A DNA stretch of 64,000 nt from Flavobacterium galactosidilyticum (GCF_020911945.1 NZ_CP087135.1:186001-250000), one strand, 5' to 3'. Shown: positions 9,602-19,019, counted from the stretch's first letter. Numbers and translations: made by a program. The notes: generated by a model from the letters alone, not told the origin.

Positions 9602-10557
9602 ATGACTACAAAAAAAAGCATCCTGATGCCTTAAGAGAAAACAATATTCTCAACCAAGCCAGGCGAGAAGTTCCGGGTTTTGAGGAACTAATAGATCGAT
9701 TTGAGCGCACCATTTCGGTTTTAGGACGAAGCCCAAGTACTTTTAGAAATTATTCGCTCCATGTAGCTTCTCTTGCTTTGTATTTTGGGAAGATTCCCAC
9801 CGAATTGGACCCTGAGCAAATACATGACTACCTTTTTTATCTACAAAAAAAGTCGAAAACCCCTTCACAAACCTATTTTAAACACACTGTTTACGGTCTT
9901 CGATTTTTGCTAAAATCGGAGGGGTTAGCTTATGAATACTTACGTTTACCTTCTATAAAACACGAGAAAAAACTTCCTGTAGTACTCAGTAAAGCTGAAG
10001 TTTGGGCGATGCTTCAAGGGGCTAAATTGCTCAAGCACAAAATCCTTATCGGTTTGCTTTACGGCTGTGGACTTCGTTGTATGGAAGCACGTTCGGTGCG
10101 TTTACAAGATTTAGATTTTGATAGAAAACAACTCAAAGTAGTACAAGGTAAGGGAAAGAAAGACCGTTATGTACCCCTTTCGGTTCATTTAATCCGAGGA
10201 TTGAAGAAATATATTGAAGCCGAAAAACCCAAAGAGTATCTTTTTAATGGTCAGCCGATAGAACGATCTGGAGGCGATTTTGACAATCGATACAGCCAGC
10301 GCGGCGTACAATGGGCGGTAAAACAAGTCGCCAAAGCCGTTGGGATTATCAAAGAAGTTCATGTACACACACTACGCCATTCCTACGCCACACATTTGCT
10401 TGAAGACGGTATGGATATCATAACGCTCAAAGATCTTTTGGGACATCAAAATATAGAAACAACCATAGAATATTTGCAGATTGCTCAATTAGAGAGCCAA
10501 CAAAAATTTAGTCCGCTTGATACTCTTTTTGCTCAATGCAGCCCAGGTTTGAAGTAG
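9602..10557 (+). CDS. Tyrosine recombinase of the IS, probably needs -1 frameshift
   Basis: An XerC/D-like site-specific recombinase that cuts and rejoins DNA through a tyrosine. The C-terminal domain shows GLRCMEAR, the KGKKDR strand, HTLRHSYATHLL and LGHQNIETTIEYLQ. The N-terminal SAM-like domain (FEELIDRFERTISVLGRSPSTFRNYSLH) lies upstream of any ATG in its frame. The frame is open from 9571. The only ATG (9602) is one nt out of frame and reads MTTKK before an 8-A run at 9610-9617 whose phase fits A_AAA_AAA slippage. A -1 shift there would give about 318 aa. A non-ATG start is the alternative. Confidence 0.8.
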
Positions 10558-11651
10558 CCGATGTGCTGAGAAAGCTTGGAACAAGAATTGAAACTTTAGG
10601 ATTAAACACTTGGCAACTCCGAACTTTATCTGCCCTAAAACGCTGTAGAACATCAGAACTAGGTGGCCATATTGATGCCTGTGATGGTTGCGGAAAAATC
10701 AGGATCAGTTACAACAGTTGCCGCAATCGGCATTGCCCAAAGTGTCAGGGTAACAAGCGAGAAGATTGGATTCAGGCAAGAGCCACTGAGCTTTTGCCAG
10801 TACCTTATTTTCATGTGGTTTTTACCTTGCCAGATAGTATTAATTCTTTAGCAATTCATCAGCCCAAAATGGTTTATGACATTTTGTTTGAAGCGACTTG
10901 GGAAACGCTAGGACAATTTGGTAAAACCAAGGATATACAGACTGGAATGATAGCCGTTTTGCACACTTGGGGACAGCAATTGAGTTTGCATCCGCACTTG
11001 CATTGTATTGTTCCTGGTGGAGGAGTGAATAAAGAAGGGAAATGGCAAAATAGCAGAATGGATGGTAAATTCTTGTTTCCAGTAAAAGCTTTATCAAAAG
11101 TTTTTAAGGCGAAATATTGCGAAAAACTCAAAGCAAAAGAGCCGATTAAATACGAACAAATACGTCAAGAATTATGGAGAAAACCTTGGGTAGTTTTTGC
11201 AAAGAAGCCTTTTGGAAGTCCAAAGACTGTGGTAGAATATTTAGGAAGATACACCCATAAAATCGCCATTAGCAACCATCGAATAAAAAATATCGACAAT
11301 CAAAACGTCACTTTTGATTACAAGGATTATCGGGTAGCGGGAGCAAAGAAGCAAATGACGCTCACTCACGGGGAATTTATCAGGCGGTTTTCATTGCATG
11401 TTTTGCCCAAACGTTTTGTAAAAATCCGTCATTATGGCTTTTTGAGTAGCAGCTGGAAGCGCCAAAAGTTGAAACTTTTGCAGGAGAAACTCAAGGTTAA
11501 AACATTGGAAAAAGTAGAAAAAAAGCCCTTTTTACCCAAATGTCCGTGTTGTAAAACTGGGAATTTACACCGAATAGCGGTTTTTGACCAGCGTGGTCCG
11601 CCTGCTTGGTATCTTGGCGGTAGCCAAAGTGCTACTTCCTGTGAAAGTTAA
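10536..11651 (+). CDS. IS91-family HUH transposase
   Basis: A 371-aa single-strand transposase. An N-terminal zinc-binding part (CDGCGKI ... CRNRHCPKC, residues 49-70) is followed by the metal-binding HUH motif HPHLH (His154, His156). The catalytic tyrosine region is EYLGRYTHKIAISN (Y235, Y239), and a second CxxC pair (CPCCKTGN) lies near residue 339. IS91 relatives move by rolling-circle-like copying. The start ATG overlaps the end of the recombinase gene, suggesting coupled translation. Confidence 0.92.
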   Translation: MQPRFEVADVLRKLGTRIETLGLNTWQLRTLSALKRCRTSELGGHIDACDGCGKIRISYNSCRNRHCPKCQGNKREDWIQARATELLPVPYFHVVFTLPDSINSLAIHQPKMVYDILFEATWETLGQFGKTKDIQTGMIAVLHTWGQQLSLHPHLHCIVPGGGVNKEGKWQNSRMDGKFLFPVKALSKVFKAKYCEKLKAKEPIKYEQIRQELWRKPWVVFAKKPFGSPKTVVEYLGRYTHKIAISNHRIKNIDNQNVTFDYKDYRVAGAKKQMTLTHGEFIRRFSLHVLPKRFVKIRHYGFLSSSWKRQKLKLLQEKLKVKTLEKVEKKPFLPKCPCCKTGNLHRIAVFDQRGPPAWYLGGSQSATSCES

Positions 11652-11868
11652 TTTTATGGGTAAGGGAACTTATGTTCTATTGTGACGTAAAACAGATTAA
11701 AACCAACTGAAAAAATACTCCAAAAAAAAAGAGGATACTAAATCCTCTAAATATTCCTCAATTAATTTTGCGATAATTCCATAGTTCCTGCCAGTGACCG
11801 GTTCCGTTCAACACGTGCTTCATTGTTGGTGCTTCGCACCCAACGAATCCCTAGCTGTTAGTGGCTGT

Positions 11869-13287
11869 TTATTTTTTTATTGGATTATCATTTTCCCAAT
11901 TTTCTGCTGCATTAATTTCTTCTTTCAGCCATTTCACATATTCATAAATTATTATTCCTGAAATATAATCTCTGTCAGTTATTCCTCTTTCATTGAAATA
12001 AATTAATAATCTTGAACCACCATTTATTCCCCAATTATTTCTAATCCACATTCCTAAACCACCACCGTGAGAATTGAACATAAATAAGTCTGTTGATTCT
12101 TTAAGCTGTTTTTTACTTTTATTGTTCAATGTTTTATCTAACTGAATAAAACATTCTTTTAAGTTTTTTGGAATGTAAAAATTATCTATAGTATCAGCAT
12201 ATTTTCTATTTTCTTCTACTTTTAATTGTTCTAATTCATACTCTTTGGTGTCTAGTATTGCAATTTGATTATCAGCATTTCTGAATCTCCAAAAGAAATA
12301 ATGATAAAAGAATTTATCAAATTCCTTCGGTAAAAAGCTTACATCGTAAGTTTGTTCTTCAAAGAAACTTTTAACTTTATCATATGGAAGTTTTTTGTCT
12401 ACTTTTAAATTTAGTATTTCTAATTTTCCGTTTTGGTCAACAAAACCATTTATGTCAATTGTAAAATAATGATATTTTCCATCGTCACTATCGTTTACAT
12501 ACAATGCTTTCATTCCAAGCATTTCAGCTAATGCAATTGCTGTTTTTTTACCATTCTTCAAATTTGGAAAATAGGTATCATTATTTTGAGGAGTAGGAAA
12601 TTGTTTTTGTTCAAATTTTATTTTATAGTTGCTCAAATTAAGTTTTGGATAAACTTTACTGAATTCAATTTTTTTAATAATTTTTTGATGAACTAAATCG
12701 AAAATTGTTGTAATTCTATTTGAGTTTGTTGAGTAAATGGTGTCATTTAATATGAAAACTGGATTCTTGGACAAGAATAATTCTTCCTGAGTTATATCAT
12801 CTTTATATATGATTGTATTTTTTGTGTCATTAAATTTACTTTTATTATAATCAATTATATTGTCAAAATTATCATAGATAAGGTTACAAGTTTCATTTTC
12901 AGGATTGCAATTGCTAAATTCTTCAATTGTAAAAGTTTTTATTAACTTTCCTTTTTTATAAATAGTAACATTTCTCAATTCAACTTCTTTTGAATTTGAA
13001 TTTTCCGACATAATATAAATAACATATTTACCATCATTACTTATTGCTAAATAACTTGAACTACCAAGCATTACGAATGGTCTTTCAATTTTATATTTTA
13101 ATTTATTATTTTTGAATATTAAAGATTTACCTCTTAAACTTGGATAAAAATCATCAAATGGAGTTGATTCAATATAATATTTTCCATTTTCTGAGAATGT
13201 TTTTGAGATAGAAATTGGATTATAGTTTGTTTGTGAGTTAGAATTAACCCAAAATAAAATTACTATTAAAGTTATTATTTTTCTCAT
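11869..13287 (-). CDS. Secreted/envelope protein with DUF6794 C-terminal domain
   Basis: A 472-aa protein with an N-terminal signal peptide (hydrophobic residues 3-16, NSNSQ cleavage region). The first 350 residues look like a beta-rich, propeller-like region of display segments (SNDGKYVIYIMSE type). The end (about 370-465: YIPKNLKECFIQLDKTL ... GGGLGMWIRNNWG ... GGSRLL) is the DUF6794 domain, whose role is unknown. It is the sole gene of its cassette, with IS copy 1 between it and its attC-like site. Confidence 0.75.
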   Translation of the reverse strand: MRKIITLIVILFWVNSNSQTNYNPISISKTFSENGKYYIESTPFDDFYPSLRGKSLIFKNNKLKYKIERPFVMLGSSSYLAISNDGKYVIYIMSENSNSKEVELRNVTIYKKGKLIKTFTIEEFSNCNPENETCNLIYDNFDNIIDYNKSKFNDTKNTIIYKDDITQEELFLSKNPVFILNDTIYSTNSNRITTIFDLVHQKIIKKIEFSKVYPKLNLSNYKIKFEQKQFPTPQNNDTYFPNLKNGKKTAIALAEMLGMKALYVNDSDDGKYHYFTIDINGFVDQNGKLEILNLKVDKKLPYDKVKSFFEEQTYDVSFLPKEFDKFFYHYFFWRFRNADNQIAILDTKEYELEQLKVEENRKYADTIDNFYIPKNLKECFIQLDKTLNNKSKKQLKESTDLFMFNSHGGGLGMWIRNNWGINGGSRLLIYFNERGITDRDYISGIIIYEYVKWLKEEINAAENWENDNPIKK

Positions 13288-13305
13288 GTTTTCGGGTTAA
13301 ATAGC

Positions 13306-13496
13306 TACTAACGTTTCGGGGCTTTGCGAAGTGGCGGGAAATCGAAGCGGAAAGTTTCGATTTAGACGATACATAGCAAAAGCCAATTTCTATTTGCTAA
13401 ATTATGAAAAAAAGCCAATAAAATTGGCTTTTGCGGATTACGAAGCACAAACTTTCAACTTAGCCGTTACCCCGCCATTTTGCAAAACCCTTGTTG
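13306..13496 (-). repeat. attC-like site 2, long, interrupted by IS copy 2
   Basis: CTACTAAC with arms GGGGCTTTGCGAAGTGGCGG / CCGCCATTTTGCAAAACCC. The loop is extended (core distance 183) by an extra stem, AAAGCCAATTT ... AAATTGGCTTTT. The right core CTTGTT is joined to the IS left end. Confidence 0.85.
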
Positions 13497-13563
13497 AACT
13501 AAACCTTCGGTAGCGCGAAACCGAAAAAGTAGTACTTTTCAAAGATAACTAAAATCTATTATT

Positions 13564-14519
13564 ATGACTACAAAAAAAAGCATCCTGATGCCTTAAGAGA
13601 AAACAATATTCTCAACCAAGCCAAACGAGAAGTTCCAGGTTTTGCGGAACTAATAGATCGATTTGAGCGCACCATTTCGGTTTTAGGACGAAGCCCAAGT
13701 ACTTTTAGAAATTATTCGCTCCATGTAGCTTCTCTTGCTTTGTATTTTGGGAAGATTCCCACCGAATTGGACCCTGAGCAAATACATGACTACCTTTTTT
13801 ATCTACAAAAAAAGTCGAAAACCCCTTCACAAACCTATTTTAAACACACTGTTTACGGTCTTCGATTTTTGCTAAAATCGGAGGGGTTAGCTTATGAATA
13901 CTTACGTTTACCTTCTATAAAACACGAGAAAAAACTTCCTGTAGTACTCAGTAAAGCTGAAGTTTGGGCGATGCTTCAAGGGGCCAAACTACTGAAACAT
14001 AAAATCCTGATTGGTTTGCTTTATGGCTGTGGACTTCGCTGTATGGAGGCTCGTAGTGTACGATTGCAAGATTTAGATTTTGATAGAAAACAACTCAAAG
14101 TAGTACAAGGTAAGGGAAAGAAAGACCGTTATGTACCCCTTTCGGTTCATTTGATACGAGGATTGAAGAAATATATTGAAGCCGAAAAACCCAAAGAGTA
14201 TCTTTTTAATGGTCAGCCGATAGAACGATCTGGAGGCGATTTTGACAATCGATACAGCCAGCGCGGCGTACAATGGGCGGTAAAACAAGTCGCCAAAGCC
14301 GTTGGGATTATCAAAGAAGTTCATGTACACACACTACGCCATTCCTACGCCACACATTTGCTTGAAGACGGTATGGATATTATGACGCTCAAAGATCTTT
14401 TGGGACATCAAAATATAGAAACAACCATAGAATATTTGCAGATTGCTCAATTAGAGAGCCAACAAAAATTTAGTCCGCTTGATACTCTTTTTGCTCAATG
14501 CAGCCCAGGTTTGAAGTAG
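13564..14519 (+). CDS. Tyrosine recombinase of IS copy 2
   Basis: Nearly identical to the product at 9602-10557, including the out-of-frame ATG and the 8-A run (13572-13579). The 18 or so changes packed at 13983-14065 are all synonymous, so the protein has been kept under selection in both lineages. Confidence 0.8.
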
Positions 14520-15613
14520 CCGATGTGCTGAGAAAGCTTGGAACAAGAATTGAAACTTTAGGATTAAACACTTGGCAACTCCGAACTTTATCTGCCCTAA
14601 AACGCTGTAGAACATCAGAACTAGGTGGCCATATTGATGCCTGTGATGGTTGCGGAAAAATCAGGATCAGTTACAACAGTTGCCGCAATCGGCATTGCCC
14701 AAAGTGTCAGGGTAACAAGCGAGAAGATTGGATTCAGGCAAGAGCCACTGAGCTTTTGCCAGTACCTTATTTTCATGTGGTTTTTACCTTGCCAGATAGT
14801 ATTAATTCTTTAGCAATTCATCAGCCCAAAATGGTTTATGACATTTTGTTTGAAGCGACTTGGGAAACGCTAGGACAATTTGGTAAAACCAAGGATATAC
14901 AGACTGGAATGATAGCCGTTTTGCACACTTGGGGACAGCAATTGAGTTTGCATCCGCACTTGCATTGTATTGTTCCTGGTGGAGGAGTGAATAAAGAAGG
15001 GAAATGGCAAAATAGCAGAATGGATGGTAAATTCTTGTTTCCAGTAAAAGCTTTATCAAAAGTTTTTAAGGCGAAATATTGCGAAAAACTCAAAGCAAAA
15101 GAGCCGATTAAATACGAACAAATACGTCAAGAATTATGGAGAAAACCTTGGGTAGTTTTTGCAAAGAAGCCTTTTGGAAGTCCAAAGACTGTGGTAGAAT
15201 ATTTAGGAAGATACACCCATAAAATCGCCATTAGCAACCATCGAATAAAAAATATTGACAATCAAAACGTCACTTTTGATTACAAGGATTATCGGGTAGC
15301 GGGAGCAAAGAAGCAAATGACGCTCACTCACGGGGAATTTATCAGGCGGTTTTCATTGCATGTTTTGCCCAAACGTTTTGTAAAAATCCGTCATTATGGC
15401 TTTTTGAGTAGCAGCTGGAAGCGCCAAAAGTTGAAACTTTTGCAGGAGAAACTCAAGGTTAAAACATTGGAAAAAGTAGAAAAAAAGCCCTTTTTACCCA
15501 AATGTCCGTGTTGTAAAACTGGGAATTTACACCGAATAGCGGTTTTTGACCAGCGTGGTCCGCCTGCTTGGTATCTTGGCGGTAGCCAAAGTGCTACTTC
15601 CTGTGAAAGTTAA
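14498..15613 (+). CDS. IS91-family HUH transposase, copy 2
   Basis: The protein is identical to that of copy 1 (371 aa, same HPHLH and YLGRYTH motifs). I noticed one silent difference near 15256. It overlaps the recombinase gene in the same way. Confidence 0.92.
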   Translation: MQPRFEVADVLRKLGTRIETLGLNTWQLRTLSALKRCRTSELGGHIDACDGCGKIRISYNSCRNRHCPKCQGNKREDWIQARATELLPVPYFHVVFTLPDSINSLAIHQPKMVYDILFEATWETLGQFGKTKDIQTGMIAVLHTWGQQLSLHPHLHCIVPGGGVNKEGKWQNSRMDGKFLFPVKALSKVFKAKYCEKLKAKEPIKYEQIRQELWRKPWVVFAKKPFGSPKTVVEYLGRYTHKIAISNHRIKNIDNQNVTFDYKDYRVAGAKKQMTLTHGEFIRRFSLHVLPKRFVKIRHYGFLSSSWKRQKLKLLQEKLKVKTLEKVEKKPFLPKCPCCKTGNLHRIAVFDQRGPPAWYLGGSQSATSCES

Positions 15614-15835
15614 TTTTATGGGTAAGGGAACTTATGTTCTATTGTGACGTAAAACAGATTAAAACCAACTGAAAAAATACTCCAAAAAAAAAGAGGATAC
15701 TAAATCCTCTAAATATTCCTCAATTAATTTTGCGATAATTCCATAGTTCCTGCCAGTGACCGGTTCCGTTCAACACGTGCTTCATTGTTGGTGCTTCGCA
15801 CCCAACGAATCCCTAGCTGTTGGTAGTAGTTGTTT

Positions 15836-16306
15836 TTATTTAAACATCTCTTTGTATTCGTATTTGAATTTGTATTCGGTTTGTCCCAAATATTTAATTT
15901 TTTTCTCAATTTCAGATTTCATAGTCGTATAATTTCTATGGTAAAATTCTGAAATTGAAGCAATTCTTTTGCCTTTACTAAGTATAAAAATATATTCATA
16001 AGTACCAGATTTACTTGGTTGAATTGAGACATTAAACCCTTCTAAATCCTTTAACTTAAAAACTTTATTTTTTCCAAGTCCAAAATATTCCCTTACTATA
16101 ATCTTTTCATTTTGGATTTCTATGTTATGAGCTCTAGTTCTGAATTCAGTTAACCAAAAATAAATTACGAATATCAAATAAAGTATAGGAATAACAATTC
16201 CTGCTTTAGACGAATTTATAGTTAAATATAATAATCCCAATGCTGATATTGTCAGAAACGAACAAATGATGATTGGAAGGATAGCAAATTTTGTTTTGTT
16301 ATCCAT
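15836..16306 (-). CDS. Two-helix membrane protein, possibly PH-like
   Basis: About 156 aa from the ATG at 16306 (a GTG at 16333 would add nine residues). Two membrane helices (about residues 6-28 and 33-53) are followed by a roughly 90-aa basic soluble part with strand-rich segments (NIEIQNEKIIVREYFG ... FKLKDLEGFNV). The layout resembles bacterial PH-like membrane proteins. A similar design is seen at 53473-53925. Function unknown. Confidence 0.6.
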   Translation of the reverse strand: MDNKTKFAILPIIICSFLTISALGLLYLTINSSKAGIVIPILYLIFVIYFWLTEFRTRAHNIEIQNEKIIVREYFGLGKNKVFKLKDLEGFNVSIQPSKSGTYEYIFILSKGKRIASISEFYHRNYTTMKSEIEKKIKYLGQTEYKFKYEYKEMFK

Positions 16307-16469
16307 TTGAGTATTTGTTATTGTGTTTTCCACTTTCGGCTCTATTTTTTTGCGTTAATGTTATATTTTTAATTTGTAATTTAAACTTTTTTCAGCTTTT
16401 TAATATCAATTATTAACTGTCAATTTCTAATTATTTCTTTCTTTTCGCGTATTTTTGGAAGTAACTGGC

Positions 16470-16660
16470 TACTAACGGAAAAAGTATTTGCGAAGGGCGG
16501 GCTAAATTTAACTGAAAGTTCAATTTCGACCAACCGGAGCAGATGCTTTTTCAGATTGTTAAAATTAAGAAAAAAACAATATGAAAAGCAGCTGCGGCTA
16601 AAGAAAACCAGCGGTGATTTTATATATTCAACCCCGCCTTTTGCAAATACAATGTTACCT
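16470..16660 (-). repeat. attC-like site 3, long
   Basis: TACTAAC to GTTACCT, core distance 180. The arms are GTATTTGCGAAGGGCGGG / CCCCGCCTTTTGCAAATAC. The loop carries an extra stem region. Confidence 0.8.
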
Positions 16661-16669
16661 GCTGTCTCT

Positions 16670-17617
16670 TTATTCCCGAAGCCATTTATTTAGTTCGTTA
16701 AAAGTTTGTTCTCTTTGTTCAATCCAAGGAAAATGTCCTGCTTTATCAACAATTACCAATTTAGAATTTGGTAAACGAAGATGCAATTCTGTTGCAAATT
16801 CAGGCAAGTTATTTGTGTCATATTTCCCGTTAATAATTAAAATTTTTGTTTTTAAATCTTTAAATTTCTTTTGAATTTGTAAATATTTGTGGCGTTCTTC
16901 GGGCGTTTCCTGATAATAATTGTCTGCTATCGGTTTTCTTCTTCCCGCCTTTGTAACTTCTTTAACAATTGCGATAACTTTTTGAGCAGTTTCTTCATTG
17001 TAAGTCCACCATTTTGTTCTTGCAGTAGAAATATCATTTCCATTTTTGTCAAAAGTTGTATTGTTTGCAACCATATAATCCCAATCGTCAATAACTTTTG
17101 CAAACCATTTGGATTCTTTGATTCTTTTGTTTTCAGAAAGTTTCCGTCTTTCAATTGATTCATTTTGGCTTCCAACATAACTTGTTCCCGATAAAATTAT
17201 TCCTGAAACATTTTTTGGAAATTCAACAGCGTATTGCAAAGCAATTGCACTTTGGTCTGAATGTCCAAAAAGCCAAATTTTTTTTGCGCCAAGTTTTTTC
17301 CTCAATAACTCAATTTCTTTTACGGAATTTTCAGCGGTATAATCTTCAAGTTTTTTTGGTACCTCAGATTTTCCTGTTCCACGAGAATCGTAATAAACCA
17401 TTGTAAATTTTTCCTCAAGTGGTTTTAAAGTCATTTCGTAGCCAATTTTTCCCGAACTTGGGTGTCCGATAAGCATAATTGGTCCTTTTCCCTTTACGGT
17501 AAAATTGATATTTAAGTTGTCAACTATTTCGGTATGATTTCCATTCTCAATTTTGGAACTTGAAAAGCAGGAAATAAGGAAAGAAAAAATTATAAGTATT
17601 CTAAAAACTTCTTTCAT
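16670..17617 (-). CDS. Alpha/beta hydrolase (proline iminopeptidase-like), exported
   Basis: A 315-aa hydrolase with a short hydrophobic leader and a possible lipobox (FLISCFSS, Cys17). The nucleophile elbow is GHSDQS (Ser120), the acid probably NGKYDTNN (about 267) and the histidine KAGHFPW (about 296). YYDSRGTGKSE near residue 75 is typical of proline iminopeptidase relatives. The substrate is unknown. The elbow has Asp-Gln where Gly-Gly is more usual. Sole gene of its cassette; ends GTTACCTGC / GCAGGTAAC pair. Confidence 0.85.
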   Translation of the reverse strand: MKEVFRILIIFSFLISCFSSSKIENGNHTEIVDNLNINFTVKGKGPIMLIGHPSSGKIGYEMTLKPLEEKFTMVYYDSRGTGKSEVPKKLEDYTAENSVKEIELLRKKLGAKKIWLFGHSDQSAIALQYAVEFPKNVSGIILSGTSYVGSQNESIERRKLSENKRIKESKWFAKVIDDWDYMVANNTTFDKNGNDISTARTKWWTYNEETAQKVIAIVKEVTKAGRRKPIADNYYQETPEERHKYLQIQKKFKDLKTKILIINGKYDTNNLPEFATELHLRLPNSKLVIVDKAGHFPWIEQREQTFNELNKWLRE

Positions 17618-17640
17618 AAACGCTATTTTGGTGAGATTGC

Positions 17641-17765
17641 AGGTAACGTTTCGCAGCTACACGATGCACAAGGATTCGGAACCAGAGTATTTTCGGCTTA
17701 ACGAAAATATGATGCGAATCGATAATTCCACTAAAGCCTTGTGTATTGTGTAACTGCTGTTATGC
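17641..17765 (-). repeat. attC-like site 4
   Basis: GGTAAC to GTTATGC, core distance 114. Same sequence as sites 11 and 30. The GTTA supplies the stop codon of the adjoining 126-aa gene. Confidence 0.85.
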
Positions 17766-18140
17766 CTTCGTGCTTTGTTCTTTATTTGTTTTATCCACTT
17801 CTTTTCCGTAAATGTCAAGGTTTTTCTCTTTGGAATATATTTTCCAATTCTTTATTAATTCCTTAAATTCAATTTCGGTACAATTATCAAACTTTTTTAA
17901 GGCAAAATACATTGCAGTTATTGAAATAGACCTAACTTTTGAGCGATGTCTTTTTTTGCAATTCGGACACCACATCATTGGGGGGTGAATTTTTCTTTCA
18001 GCTCTAATTTGGTTGAGTTTATTATCTAAATCGGCCACAAGTTTAAAATGTTTTGGAATTGTCAAATTAGTCTTCCAATTCTCTTTCAAAAGTTGCTTTA
18101 ATTCAGGAAACCAAATTGTATGTGCTTCTCCAGATGACAT
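17760..18140 (-). CDS. 126-aa protein with zinc-ribbon-like CPNC motif, copy 1 of 3
   Basis: Unknown function. A predominantly helical, basic protein; the middle carries MWCPNCKKRHRSKVRS (about residues 69-84), half of a possible zinc knuckle or RNA-contact site, and the end is lysine-rich. Its TAA stop lies inside the attC-like core (GCATAAC), so the gene fills the cassette to the last base. The 60-aa gene upstream on the same strand ends 11 nt before its start, and the two always occur together. Other copies: 24727-25107 and 42149-42529, protein identical. Confidence 0.75.
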   Translation of the reverse strand: MSSGEAHTIWFPELKQLLKENWKTNLTIPKHFKLVADLDNKLNQIRAERKIHPPMMWCPNCKKRHRSKVRSISITAMYFALKKFDNCTEIEFKELIKNWKIYSKEKNLDIYGKEVDKTNKEQSTKA

Positions 18141-18151
18141 TTGCTTTACTT

Positions 18152-18334
18152 TTATATTGTATCGTCAGTTTCGTGTTTTTCATTTTCAATTTCATTCATT
18201 TCTTCGTGTGTCACTCCATAGGGTGCGCCACCAGAAGTGTATCCAATAATAAAAGCAAAATTTTCATCGCTATCAAATTCAACGTCTTCAACTTTTATTT
18301 CTTTGTTTAATTTACGATTTTTTCTTTCGCTCAT
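18152..18334 (-). CDS. 60-aa acidic partner protein, copy 1 of 3
   Basis: Starts MSERKNRKLNKEIKVEDVEF. An alternative ATG six codons upstream lies almost in the cassette end and is less likely. It contains ENFAFIIGYTSGGAPYGVTH, a pattern I recall from short proteins in flavobacterial accessory DNA but cannot name. First gene of a two-gene cassette with the 126-aa protein. An acidic small protein before a basic one could suggest an antitoxin-toxin pair, but this is only inference. Confidence 0.65.
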   Translation of the reverse strand: MSERKNRKLNKEIKVEDVEFDSDENFAFIIGYTSGGAPYGVTHEEMNEIENEKHETDDTI

Positions 18335-18355
18335 CTGTCGGTTTTTTAGCATGAG

Positions 18356-18488
18356 GCATAACGTTCTGGCACTACAGCGGGTTTGGGACTAAATTAAGCT
18401 CTATTTTCGGATTTGCCAAATCATCCCAAATACAAAACCATCTTTCCATTAATCCTTATGCCCAAATCCGTTGTAGTGGCTGTTGGCA
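18356..18488 (-). repeat. attC-like site 5
   Basis: GCATAAC to GTTGGCA, core distance 122, arm family GCGGGTTTGGG / CCCAAATCCG. Confidence 0.85.
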
Positions 18489-18599
18489 GATCGGCTGTTT
18501 ATTTATTTCGTTTGTGCATTCCACTTTATTTCAATTATCTTTTCGAATTGGCAATTCATTTTTGCTGTTTATTTTATTAAACAACTTTTTAAATTTAAA

Positions 18600-18676
18600 A
18601 ATAAAAAAAAAAGAAAATTCCTCTTATAAGTTTCTTTTTATATTTGGTTTTTCGTCTGAGAAAAGCCAAATATTTT
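18600..18676 (-). terminator. Possible terminator after the 110-aa gene
   Basis: Reading along the minus strand after the stop at 18687, the arms AATATTTGGCTTTTCTC and GAAAAACCAAATAT form a strong hairpin (about 18643-18676), and a long T-run follows further on (about 18605-18618). This sits in the otherwise empty roughly 200 bp between the gene and attC-like site 5. Confidence 0.4.
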
Positions 18677-18686
18677 ATTCTTTTTG

Positions 18687-19019
18687 TTAATCGCGTGATT
18701 TATATTTTTTGAATTTTTCATATTCACGATAAATATCATTTTCTACTGGTTTCCATAATTTTATTACTGAGCCCAAAATATCAAATACTTTTCCGTGATT
18801 CTTTTCTCCAAAATTTTTCATTTGTTCAAAGTTTGATTTAAAAGTTCTTATATTTTTACATTTTTCTGCAAGTATATCGTATTCCACAGAATTATTATTT
18901 TCTGCTAAACTCAGATAGTTTATTAAAATCTGAGAGCAAATCATATTTTCATTCCTAAACCATTTAGCGAGTTTAGGTGTAACTTTGTTTATTTGGTAAA
19001 TTTCATTTTCGTTAATCAT
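18687..19019 (-). CDS. Hypothetical protein, 110 aa
   Basis: Not recognised. A soluble, mainly helical, lysine- and asparagine-rich protein (KVTPKLAKWFRNENMICSQIL near the start, EKFKKYKSRD at the end). Sole gene of a cassette whose ends pair (GTTGGCAGA / TCTGCCAAC). Confidence 0.55.
   Translation of the reverse strand: MINENEIYQINKVTPKLAKWFRNENMICSQILINYLSLAENNNSVEYDILAEKCKNIRTFKSNFEQMKNFGEKNHGKVFDILGSVIKLWKPVENDIYREYEKFKKYKSRD

Larger units (their letters stand above)
9535..11856 (+). mobile_element. IS91-like element with tyrosine recombinase, copy 1
   Basis: A 2322-bp unit holding a tyrosine recombinase gene and an HUH transposase gene that overlap by 22 nt. The left end has a hairpin TTCGGT-agcgcg-AAACCGAA and the right end GTTGGTG-cttcg-CACCCAAC. 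The element is bounded on both sides by a GTT (TGTT) core of an attC-like site. The second copy (13497-15818) has the same length and the same junctions, offset by 3962 bp. Confidence 0.9.
13497..15818 (+). mobile_element. IS91-like element with tyrosine recombinase, copy 2
   Basis: The same element as at 9535-11856, with the same GTT junctions in another attC-like site. It differs mainly by a dense block of silent changes at 13983-14065, a pair of silent changes near 14151, and a few scattered changes, including two missense changes near 13625-13650 and Ile-to-Met at 14383. Confidence 0.9.

Noticed and set aside
13331..13513. Plus-strand frame of 60 aa inside attC-like site 2
   Set aside because: It lies in the loop of the site and runs into the IS; a by-product of the extended stem.
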